The translations under genes were made by a program, and so were the position numbers. The notes under the pieces were generated by a model. The model was given only the letters and a program-made list of their open reading frames with translations, was not told the DNA's origin and made no database searches. Positions 1 to 7,374 of a stretch of 57,351 nt of DNA are shown here, in pieces (within the stretch, counting starts at the first letter, position 1; each line of letters begins with the position of its first letter). This DNA comes from Erythrobacter sp. (GTDB lineage Bacteria > Pseudomonadota > Alphaproteobacteria > Sphingomonadales > Sphingomonadaceae), in NCBI GenBank assembly GCA_013822125.1, contig PNJY01000006.1, forward strand, positions 1-57,351, written 5' to 3'.

Positions 1-1
1 G

Positions 2-142
2 ACCGCCATCGAATACGGCCTCATTGCTGCTCTGATCGCGATTGCCGCGATCACCGCAATGGGCACCCTCGGCGACGAGCTCAGCAATACCTTCAGCACC
101 GTGAGCGGTGAGCTGCAGACTGCCAACGCCGCTGCCGGCTAA
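2..142 (+). CDS. Flp/Fap-type pilin, C-terminal part (5' end outside window)
   Basis: Reading from base 2 gives 46 residues ending in TAA at 140-142. The start of the visible part, TAIEYGLIAALIA, is the conserved Glu-Tyr-Gly-Leu plus hydrophobic helix typical of Flp pilins, the small subunits of tight-adherence (Tad) type IVb pili. The tail (SNTFSTVSGELQTANAAAG) is the short variable C-terminus. In the family, prepilin peptidase cuts before the hydrophobic helix and the subunit is assembled by the Tad secretion machine. The N-terminal leader and any neighbouring tad/cpa genes lie upstream of the window. A hairpin terminator follows 24 bases after the stop, so this is probably the last gene of its transcript. 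Confidence 0.85.
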   Translation, partial: TAIEYGLIAALIAIAAITAMGTLGDELSNTFSTVSGELQTANAAAG

Positions 143-166
143 GGCCAGAACGGCTAACAGGATTGA

Positions 167-195
167 GGGCGGCGGGGCAACCTGCCGCCCTTTTT
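167..195 (+). terminator. Rho-independent terminator after the pilin gene
   Basis: Perfect 7-bp inverted repeat GGGCGGC (167-173) / GCCGCCC (184-190) with a 10-base loop, followed directly by TTTTTC. It closes the plus-strand pilin transcript. The next gene is on the minus strand and ends at 213. Confidence 0.85.
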
Positions 196-212
196 CTTTG
201 CCCGGCGCATGA

Positions 213-1688
213 TCAGCGGGCACGTACGACCAGTTTGACCTTCTGGCCCGGCACCAGGGCATCGTCGGTTCCCAGCGCATTGAGCACCCTGAACCGTTCT
301 TCCCTCGCATCGTCATAAGCCATACGGCTGGAGAGCGATTGCACCGTATCGCCGCGCTGGACTGTCACGACATCGAGCCTGCGCGCCACGACATCGGCTG
401 CCTCGGCGGCGCTGATCCTGCGCATCGACTGAAACATCGCGGCAAAGGGATTGGTCTGCCCCGCCGGGATGATCGCCGCGAAATGATAGGCGCGATCGCG
501 GGCAAATTCATAGGCGAACACCATAACATCGACCTGGCCCGATCCGCTCGTGACACGCGCGGTGCCATAAGCCGCCGGAATCCCGTTCACCGTGGTGCTC
601 TGCACGCTTGCCGGGCGCAGGTCCTGTTCCTTCCCGCCCAGCGTGCTGAATTGCTGGCGCACATAGTCGGCCAGACTGCCGCTATAGGCCGCCATCGTCA
701 TCTGGGCCTTGCCGCTTTGGCCGTTGATGCTGACCGCGCGCGTCGAATTGACCATGTAGAAACCCTGAGGCGCGGTGAAGGTCAGGCGCAATTCGGGATG
801 AATAAACTGGCTGCCTTCGATCACCCCCTGCTTGGGGTCGTCGCCATATGTCAGGCCATCGACACCGGCGAGGAACAGGTCGCGCCTGGTTTGACCAGCA
901 GGCTGCCCCTGCGCCTTGGTCAGCGCGGACTGCACGCGACTGGCCGGATCTGGGTGGGTGGACGCCCACTGGGGGATCGAGGCGTTGCTGCCCTGCAAAC
1001 GCGCGTCGAGCGCATTCTGCGCGGCGAGGCTCGCCAGCACGGTGCCCATTGCGCGCATGTCGTAACCGGCGCTTTGCAGGTACTGGATGCCGAGATCGTC
1101 CGCCTGCAGTTCCTGCGTCCGTGAGAACTTGAGGGTCAGCATCTGCGAGCCCTGCAGGAACCCGCGCGACAGGGTTTCCCCGATCGCGGTATCACCCAGC
1201 AGGATGCCCGACAGGATCGCCCCTGCCGCACCCAACAGAGTATTGCGCTGCGCGGCTTGCTGGCGGCGCTGCGAATGGCGCGCGGCGACATGCCCCACCT
1301 CATGCCCAAGTACCGCAGCCAATTCGGCCTCGTTGTTCATCAGCGTGACCAGTTGGCGGGTGGTGTAGATATATCCGCCGGGAATCGCGAAGGCATTGTT
1401 GACCGAGCTGTTGACGAGCGAGACGGTGAAGGCCTCGCGCGCATTGCCCAACCCCGTATGGACGGCAATGTTCTTGCCCACAGATTCGACGTAGCTGGCC
1501 TGCGAACCCGCCATCGCCCCGCCGAATTCCTCAAGGAGCTGCGGGTGCAGTTCAGCACCCTGTTGCGCCTCGGCCTGCGTGATGGGCGTCGATGCGCTGG
1601 GAATCGCGCCACCGCCCACGCAGCTGGTCAAGGCAAGCGTAAATGGAGCAACTGATAGAAGGGCAAGGGTCTTGTAGGTAGGGCGCAT
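213..1688 (-). CDS. M48 family zinc metalloprotease lipoprotein with C-terminal LysM-like domain
   Basis: A 491-residue protein. I start it at the ATG at 1688, with GGAGG about 7 bases upstream, rather than at the longer frame. This start gives a lipoprotein signal ending in the lipobox LTSC, so the protein should be anchored in an envelope membrane. The peptidase M48 domain has the zinc motif HEVGH with a following RHSQ, and a later QELQADDLG region that supplies the third zinc ligand. The last ~50 residues (VQRGDTVQSLSSRM to PGQKVKLV) look like a LysM peptidoglycan-binding module. M48 proteins of this type (BepA/YfgC-like) take part in outer-membrane protein quality control; that exact role here is inference. 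Downstream of accA, separated by 100 bases. Confidence 0.88.
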   Translation of the reverse strand: MRPTYKTLALLSVAPFTLALTSCVGGGAIPSASTPITQAEAQQGAELHPQLLEEFGGAMAGSQASYVESVGKNIAVHTGLGNAREAFTVSLVNSSVNNAFAIPGGYIYTTRQLVTLMNNEAELAAVLGHEVGHVAARHSQRRQQAAQRNTLLGAAGAILSGILLGDTAIGETLSRGFLQGSQMLTLKFSRTQELQADDLGIQYLQSAGYDMRAMGTVLASLAAQNALDARLQGSNASIPQWASTHPDPASRVQSALTKAQGQPAGQTRRDLFLAGVDGLTYGDDPKQGVIEGSQFIHPELRLTFTAPQGFYMVNSTRAVSINGQSGKAQMTMAAYSGSLADYVRQQFSTLGGKEQDLRPASVQSTTVNGIPAAYGTARVTSGSGQVDVMVFAYEFARDRAYHFAAIIPAGQTNPFAAMFQSMRRISAAEAADVVARRLDVVTVQRGDTVQSLSSRMAYDDAREERFRVLNALGTDDALVPGQKVKLVVRAR

Positions 1689-1788
1689 CGTCGAGCCTCC
1701 GGGTGAATGGCACTGCGACGGTTTGCCATGACCAGCGCAAATTTCCAATCGCTTGCGACCGGACGTACGCTGGCTGAGGACGAGTTCC

Positions 1789-2736
1789 TCAGTCGGCCCC
1801 AATCTGGAGAAACCGTTCTTCGCGCAGGCGCCGCAGCGTATCGGCGGGAAGATCGACCAGCGCGTCCAGCTCCTGGATGATTGCAGCGCCCAGCGACATG
1901 GCCGCGGTCTTGGGGTCGCGATGCGCGCCGCCAACGGGTTCCTTTATGATCCGGTCGATCACGCCCAAGCGCTTGAGGTGCTGCGCGGTCACTTTCATCG
2001 CTTCCGCCGCCTCGGGCGCCTTTTCCGCCGTGCGCCACAGAATCGAGGCGCAACCTTCGGGCGAAATCACCGAATAGACCGCGTGTTCGAACATCAAGAC
2101 ACGCTCGGCGCTGGCCAGCGCCACCGCGCCCCCAGATCCGCCCTCGCCAACGATCACTGCCACCATCGGCACCGGCAGTGCCAGACATGCCTCGGTCGAG
2201 CGCGCAATCGCTTCTGCCTGCCCGCGCTCTTCCGCCTCGACGCCGGGAAACGCTCCCGAAGTATCGACCAGCGTCACCACCGGCAGGCCAAACCGGCCCG
2301 CCAGTTCCATCAGCCTGATCGCCTTGCGATAGCCCTCGGGCTTGCCCATGCCGAAATTGTGCCGCAGCCGGGTGGCGGTATCATGGCCCTTTTCATGGCC
2401 GATCAACATGATCCGGCGGCCCCCCAGCGAGGCGAAGCCACCCATGATCGCCTCGTCCTCGCCGTAATGGCGATCACCGCCCAGCGGTATGAAGTCGTCG
2501 AAAGCATGGCTGACGAAGTCGCAGAAATGCGGGCGCTGCGGATGGCGCGCAACCTGCGTCTTCTGCCACGGTGTAAGCGAGGCATATGTGCTGGCGAGCA
2601 GATCGGCGCTCTTGCCCTCGAGCCGCTTCAGCTCGCTTGCGATATCGACATCGTCGCCCGCGGCCGCGGCGCGCAGTTCGGCAATGCGCTCTTCAAGCTG
2701 CGCGACCGGCTTTTCAAACTCGAGGTAGGATTTCAT
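1789..2736 (-). CDS. accA: Acetyl-CoA carboxylase carboxyltransferase subunit alpha
   Basis: 315 residues, the usual AccA length. The start MKSYLEFEKPVAQLEERI and the internal RPHFCDFVSHAFDDFIPL and IMLIGHEKGHDT are characteristic. The crotonase-fold core has GLPVVTLVDTSGAFPG and the oxyanion glycines GEGGSGGA. With AccD (not in the window) it transfers the carboxyl group from carboxybiotin to acetyl-CoA, giving malonyl-CoA for fatty-acid synthesis in the cytoplasm. It begins 15 bases after the xerD stop on the same strand, so the two are probably co-transcribed. This is a separate enzyme from the propionyl-CoA carboxylase encoded further along the window. Confidence 0.97.
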   Translation of the reverse strand: MKSYLEFEKPVAQLEERIAELRAAAAGDDVDIASELKRLEGKSADLLASTYASLTPWQKTQVARHPQRPHFCDFVSHAFDDFIPLGGDRHYGEDEAIMGGFASLGGRRIMLIGHEKGHDTATRLRHNFGMGKPEGYRKAIRLMELAGRFGLPVVTLVDTSGAFPGVEAEERGQAEAIARSTEACLALPVPMVAVIVGEGGSGGAVALASAERVLMFEHAVYSVISPEGCASILWRTAEKAPEAAEAMKVTAQHLKRLGVIDRIIKEPVGGAHRDPKTAAMSLGAAIIQELDALVDLPADTLRRLREERFLQIGAD

Positions 2737-2751
2737 GGCGCTGCGCTAGAC

Positions 2752-3624
2752 TCAACTGTCCCTACGGGCAAGAGGATGGCGCGAATTGACCAGTTCGACC
2801 AGCCGCGCGGCATCGACATGCGTGTAGATCTGCGTAGTGGCGATATCGGCATGGCCGAGCAGCGTCTGCAAGACACGCAGGTCTGCTCCGCCCTCGAGCA
2901 GATGCGTGGCGAAAGCATGGCGCAAGACATGCGGGCTGACCGCATCGGGGGCGATCTCGGCGCGTATCGCCAGCTTCTTGAGCAGCTGGAACAGCCGCAC
3001 CCGGGTGAGATGCTTGCCGCGTGAAGGAAAGAGCCAGCGCGAACCCTGCTCGCGCAGCGGCAGCCATGCGCTCAGGGCAGCCCGCGCGCGGTCGCTCACC
3101 GGGACCATGCGCACCTGCCCTCCCTTGCCGGTCACCGTCAGCAGCGGCGCATCGCGCGGCACCGCCGCCAGCGGCAGCGACACAAGCTCGGTCGCGCGCA
3201 ATCCCGACCCATAAAGCAGCTCGAGCAGCGCAAGCAGGCGGACGGCGCGCGGATTGCCGCCTTGCGCCTCCATTTCGGCGCGCGCGAACAGCTGCTCAAC
3301 CTGCGCATGCGAAAGGATCCGGGGCAACGGGCGACGCGTTACCGGCCTGGGAAGCTCTCCCGAAGGATCGTCGCTGCGCCATCCTTCGTCGATCGCAAAA
3401 CTGAAAAACTGGCGCAACGCCGAGGACTTGCGCGCCACGGTAGCTGGCGCCAGGTCGGCCCAACGGCTCGCCAGGGTCGCAATCGCGCCTCGATCTGCCG
3501 CCGCCAGATCGCCGATCGCCGCTTCCGCCGCCTCCAGATCGCGGGTGTATGCCGCCAGCGTATTGACCGACGCACCGCGTTCGGCGGCGATCATGTCGAG
3601 AAAGGCCTCTACAGCCGCGCTCAT
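2752..3624 (-). CDS. xerD: Tyrosine recombinase XerD
   Basis: 290 residues from the ATG at 3624, which overlaps the TGA of the upstream gene as TGATG, so I prefer it to the longer frame starting at 3735. The N-terminal SAM-like core-binding domain (AFLDMIAAERGASVNTLAAY) is followed by the catalytic domain. Visible active-site residues are Arg in GSGLRATELV, Lys in TGKGGQVR, His-x-x-Arg in HVLRHAFATH, His in LLGHADIATTQ, and Tyr in IYTH. The protein resolves chromosome dimers at dif with XerC. I call XerD rather than XerC from overall resemblance only. Confidence 0.9.
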   Translation of the reverse strand: MSAAVEAFLDMIAAERGASVNTLAAYTRDLEAAEAAIGDLAAADRGAIATLASRWADLAPATVARKSSALRQFFSFAIDEGWRSDDPSGELPRPVTRRPLPRILSHAQVEQLFARAEMEAQGGNPRAVRLLALLELLYGSGLRATELVSLPLAAVPRDAPLLTVTGKGGQVRMVPVSDRARAALSAWLPLREQGSRWLFPSRGKHLTRVRLFQLLKKLAIRAEIAPDAVSPHVLRHAFATHLLEGGADLRVLQTLLGHADIATTQIYTHVDAARLVELVNSRHPLARRDS

Positions 3625-5447
3625 CAGCCGCGCGCGACCGCCTCCGCTGCGATCATGCGCGCTTCTGCGTTGAGACCGACCCGGTTCAATGCCGAGACGA
3701 TGTGGTAAAGATGGCGCGGTGTCATCTGGTCCCAACTGCTGCCCTGCATCCCCAGCCCGGCCAGCAAGGCGACAAGCGCGGCGTTATCGACCTCGGCGGC
3801 GCGTGTGATCATCCGCGACCACCTGGTAGGTTGGTTGAGATCGAGGTTCAGCCGTTCGGCCAGATCGGCGCGCGTCCCGGCGCTGACCCGTCCGAGCCCG
3901 GCAAGGCCCGCCAGCAGGAACTTTGACTTGCGTTGACCCGGGCTGGTGTCGTCATCGATGAAGCTGTCGATCGCGCCGCTGCCCGCGTTGCCGCGCGCGG
4001 CAGGGTTGGCGAGCGCAATCAGCGCCCATGCCTCGCTGCCAGTTTCGACCGCACCGGCCCACGCGGAGGCATCGCGGTCAAGCCCAGCGGTGAGCATGGA
4101 GGCGATCAACGGAGCGGCAGATCCAGACAGGTCGCTGCTCGCCGGAATACGCGCGGCGGCGTAGGCGGTGAGCACATAGCGGCCGTAGTCCTGCGCACGG
4201 TCTCCGCCCCAGATGCCTTTGATCGCGGCCAGGCGGTCAGTGGCGTTCGCGCCGACATAGGCTTCACGCAGGCTCACCGCCAACTCCGCCCTGTCGTCAG
4301 TAATTGCGTCATCGGCGTAAATCTGGCTGTAGAGATCGACCATGGCGGCTGACGACAGGATGCCCTCGCCCGCTGCGCGTTCGGCCCCCTGCGCAAGTTG
4401 CGACAGGCCCAGCATTGGCGCCGTGGCCCAGATGCGCTGATAGTACGGGCCTGCATCGGCGCGCAGCCCCTCGGGTATTTCCTCGCCCAGGGCATTGGCC
4501 AGGGCAAAGCGCCAGGGATTGAGATCATCCACCCCTTCCCACTCGATATCGACCGCGCGCCTGCCGTTGCCTGCCGCCCCGGCAAAGCGCTGCGCCAGAA
4601 GAATGTCGATTTTAGGTGCAATTCCTTCGCGCAGCGCGCGATCGAGCTGCTGCCCGGCCAAAATGCCCTCGCCCGCATAGGCGCTGCAAATCGCCCGTAA
4701 CATGGTCCAGTTGGCATCGCTGCGTTCGAGCCTGCCCAGCCGCACCAGCGGGCACGCACCGACGATATCCGCCGTGCCGATGTAGGCTTCCAGTGCAGCA
4801 TCGCGAAGCGCCGCGTTCCAGTTGGCGGTATCGATGTCCTGCACCAGCGATCGGGCGACGGCGTGCTCGCCCATTCTATTGAGCGACCGAGCCCGCAGCG
4901 CGGCAAACTCCACCGGATTCATGCCCTGCGGTGCCGCCAGGCGACTGGCAAGCACACGGCGCAGCAGGACATGGCCCCAGCGCGAAACCATGGAGCGGCT
5001 CGTCCCGCGCAGCGCAGCGCGTACCAGCGCAGCGGGCTGGCGGGCAAGCGACGGGAAGGCAAAGCCACCTTCCGAACTGTCAATAACGCCAACCCGTGCC
5101 AGCGAGCGGCGAGCGGCCGGCGGAATGTCGTAACTGGGCTTGAGACCGAGCAGGGCATCAAGCTCCTCGGGGCCCATTTCCTCGAGTTCCGCGAGCGAAG
5201 GAACTCGCGCAAGATCGACCGATCCGGCGTCCGGCATCGGCGGAAGCACCGTAGGAACCACGGTGCCGCTCCCCGGCGCAGGGGAGCCTGGCTGCGTTGC
5301 CTGTGGCCGTGCAGTAGGAGTGGGTGTCGGGGGCGGCGCTGGATCGTCGAAGCCGGGCGGCAGCAGCGATTCGGGCGCATCCTGGGCGATCGCAAGACTG
5401 GCGCAAAGCGCTGTCGCGGCCACGCTCATCACCAGCCAGCGCGGCAT
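3624..5447 (-). CDS. Secreted or periplasmic protein of unknown function with proline-rich linker
   Basis: 607 residues from the ATG at 5447, which shares one base with the stop of the 54-residue gene upstream. The N-terminus (MPRWLVMSVAATALCASLAIAQ) is a clear Sec signal peptide. A low-complexity Pro/Thr/Ala segment (about residues 30-75) follows, then an acidic helix with SLAELEEMGPEELDALLG. The rest is Ala/Leu/Arg-rich and looks all-helical, like a solenoid, but I see no conserved catalytic motif. I do not recognise the family. Its stop overlaps the xerD start (TGATG), so it is translationally coupled to xerD and probably belongs to a 54-aa - 607-aa - xerD - accA operon. Confidence 0.75.
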   Translation of the reverse strand: MPRWLVMSVAATALCASLAIAQDAPESLLPPGFDDPAPPPTPTPTARPQATQPGSPAPGSGTVVPTVLPPMPDAGSVDLARVPSLAELEEMGPEELDALLGLKPSYDIPPAARRSLARVGVIDSSEGGFAFPSLARQPAALVRAALRGTSRSMVSRWGHVLLRRVLASRLAAPQGMNPVEFAALRARSLNRMGEHAVARSLVQDIDTANWNAALRDAALEAYIGTADIVGACPLVRLGRLERSDANWTMLRAICSAYAGEGILAGQQLDRALREGIAPKIDILLAQRFAGAAGNGRRAVDIEWEGVDDLNPWRFALANALGEEIPEGLRADAGPYYQRIWATAPMLGLSQLAQGAERAAGEGILSSAAMVDLYSQIYADDAITDDRAELAVSLREAYVGANATDRLAAIKGIWGGDRAQDYGRYVLTAYAAARIPASSDLSGSAAPLIASMLTAGLDRDASAWAGAVETGSEAWALIALANPAARGNAGSGAIDSFIDDDTSPGQRKSKFLLAGLAGLGRVSAGTRADLAERLNLDLNQPTRWSRMITRAAEVDNAALVALLAGLGMQGSSWDQMTPRHLYHIVSALNRVGLNAEARMIAAEAVARG

Positions 5448-5611
5448 CAGCGCGGCTCCGGCAAGGAAATTTCCTGGGCGATCGGGTGGATTGGCTCCTC
5501 GCCGCCATCGAACCATGCCAGTGTCAACAGAACGATGATAGCTAGCACCGTTATAGCCCAGGTACGCCTGGGAAGAAGAGCCCGGTGATGTCGGTTGCGC
5601 AAACGTGCCAT
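5447..5611 (-). CDS. Small single-pass membrane protein (54 aa)
   Basis: A 54-residue frame from the ATG at 5611 to a TGA at 5449-5447 that overlaps the ATG of the 607-residue gene (TGATG). The first 16 residues are very basic (MARLRNRHHRALLPRRTW). They are followed by a hydrophobic segment ITVLAIIVLLTLAWF and an acidic/proline tail, the pattern of a small inner-membrane protein with its N-terminus in the cytoplasm. No family recognised. The case for it being real is the coupled stop/start, the membrane topology, and its position directly upstream of a secreted-protein gene in the same operon. It is divergent from aroK, whose ATG is only 39 bases away. Confidence 0.6.
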   Translation of the reverse strand: MARLRNRHHRALLPRRTWAITVLAIIVLLTLAWFDGGEEPIHPIAQEISLPEPR

Positions 5612-5650
5612 ATTGCCTTGCGCCCTAGCCCAACTATAGCCGCATCGGCA

Positions 5651-6220
5651 ATGACCGATGAACAGCCATCATTGACTGCGGCCGAGATCAGCCGGATCGC
5701 GGGGCGGATCGATCGTCCGCTTGTGCTCGTCGGGCTGATGGGCGTAGGCAAGTCAACCATTGGGCGCAGGCTGGCCCGTATCCTCGATCGTGACTTCGTC
5801 GACACCGACGAGGAAATCGAGAGCGCAGCCCAGCGCACCGTCGGCGAAATCTTCGACGAATTCGGCGAACCCTATTTCCGCGATGGCGAACGGCGAGTGA
5901 TCGCCCGGTTGATCGAAGAGGGGCATGGCGTGATCGCCACCGGCGGTGGCGCTTTCGTCAACGATGAAACGCGCGCGCTGATCCTCGACCGGGGGATCGC
6001 AATCTGGATCGATTGCGACATCGACACGCTGGTGGAACGAACCAGACGGCGCGACAGCCGGCCGCTGCTGCGGCAAGGCGATCCGAGCGCAATTCTCGCC
6101 GAACTGTATGAGCGGCGCAAACCCTGTTATGCGCAGGCGCACATCAGGGTGGAGAGCCGCGACGGCCCGCATGCGCGCACCGTGGACGCAATTCTGGAGG
6201 CTGTGGACCGATGGCTGTAA
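5651..6220 (+). CDS. aroK: Shikimate kinase
   Basis: 189 residues from the ATG at 5651 (a longer frame begins at 5585, but its extra N-terminus is not shikimate-kinase-like). The P-loop is [16 protein letters not shown] and RDGERRV carry shikimate-binding residues, the GGGAF motif binds substrate phosphate, and RPLL forms the lid arginine region. It phosphorylates the 3-hydroxyl of shikimate with ATP on the way to chorismate. The stop lies inside aroB: the two frames overlap by 10 bases, the usual aroKB pair. An N-terminal extension of about 18 residues before the kinase core is a common alphaproteobacterial feature. Confidence 0.95.
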   Translation: MTDEQPSLTAAEISRIAGRIDRPLVLVGLMGVGKSTIGRRLARILDRDFVDTDEEIESAAQRTVGEIFDEFGEPYFRDGERRVIARLIEEGHGVIATGGGAFVNDETRALILDRGIAIWIDCDIDTLVERTRRRDSRPLLRQGDPSAILAELYERRKPCYAQAHIRVESRDGPHARTVDAILEAVDRWL

Positions 6221-7362
6221 TTCCCGTCGAATTGGCAGGGCGAAGTTATCAGGTCCATGTCGGGCGCGGCCTGTTGGATGACGCGGCCAGGCTCACCTCC
6301 ACCTTCCTGCGCCGCAAGCAAGTGCCGGTGGTTGCTGACGCCAACGCCTGGGCCGCACACGGCGAACGGCTGGCGCGCTCGCTTGCCGATGCGGGGCACG
6401 AACTGGCGTTATATGAGGTTCCGCCGGGCGAAGGCTCCAAGAGCTGGCAAGAGCTCGAACATTTGTGCGACTGGCTGCTGGCGCAGGGAGTCGATCGCGG
6501 CGATCATGTGCTGGCGCTGGGCGGCGGGGTGGTCGGCGATCTCACCGGATTTGCCTGCGCGGTGCTCAAGCGCGGCTGCGGCTTCGTGCAATTACCCACC
6601 ACGCTGCTGGCGCAGGTCGACAGTTCGGTCGGCGGCAAGACCGCGATCAACACCGCCGCGGGCAAGAACCTGATCGGGGCCTTCCACCAACCGTCGCTGG
6701 TGCTGGCCGACCTTACCGCGCTCGATACGCTGCCGACGCGTGAAATGCGCGCGGGCTATGCCGAAGTGCTCAAATACGGCGTGCTGGGCGATGCCGAATT
6801 CTTCGACTGGCTGGAGACCAATGGCGAAGCAGTGCTGGTGCGCGAGCCCGAGCCGCTCGAGCATGCGGTGGCGATCAGCATTGCCGCCAAGGCGCGGATC
6901 GTCGCCGAGGACGAGCGCGAGACGTCGGGCCGCCGCGCGCTGCTCAACCTTGGGCACACATTCGGCCATGCGCTGGAGGCTGAGACGGGATTTTCGGACA
7001 GATTGCTGCACGGCGAGGGCGTGGCGCTGGGGATGGTGCTGGCGGCGCACTATTCGGCGCGGCTAGGGCTGATTGCACAGGGCGATGCCGAACGCGTCGA
7101 GCGCGCGATCGCGGCGGTGGGCTTGCCTTCTCGGCTATCGGCACTCGGGCTTGGCTGCGACGGTTCGCGCCTTGTCGGTCACATGCTCCACGACAAGAAG
7201 ATGGATGGCAACATGTTGCCCTTCGTCCTGCTCAGGAACATCGGCGAGGCGTTCCTGGCCCGCGACGTCGATCTGGCCGATGTCGCCGCCTTTCTCGACG
7301 GGCAACTTGCGGCAGGCTCGTATGACCCGGTTTATCGACCCGTCGTTCCCGACCGCCAATGA
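6211..7362 (+). CDS. aroB: 3-dehydroquinate synthase
   Basis: 383 residues. It converts DAHP to 3-dehydroquinate using NAD and a divalent metal, the second step of the shikimate pathway. The NAD-binding and active-site region has [14 protein letters not shown], then [21 protein letters not shown]. Metal ligands are seen in the Glu of GYAEVLKYG and the histidines of [12 protein letters not shown] and [10 protein letters not shown]. Translation starts 10 bases before the end of aroK, so the pair is coupled. The gene ends 12 bases from the end of the converging pccA. Confidence 0.97.
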   Translation: MAVIPVELAGRSYQVHVGRGLLDDAARLTSTFLRRKQVPVVADANAWAAHGERLARSLADAGHELALYEVPPGEGSKSWQELEHLCDWLLAQGVDRGDHVLALGGGVVGDLTGFACAVLKRGCGFVQLPTTLLAQVDSSVGGKTAINTAAGKNLIGAFHQPSLVLADLTALDTLPTREMRAGYAEVLKYGVLGDAEFFDWLETNGEAVLVREPEPLEHAVAISIAAKARIVAEDERETSGRRALLNLGHTFGHALEAETGFSDRLLHGEGVALGMVLAAHYSARLGLIAQGDAERVERAIAAVGLPSRLSALGLGCDGSRLVGHMLHDKKMDGNMLPFVLLRNIGEAFLARDVDLADVAAFLDGQLAAGSYDPVYRPVVPDRQ

Positions 7363-7374
7363 CAGCGCCGATGA

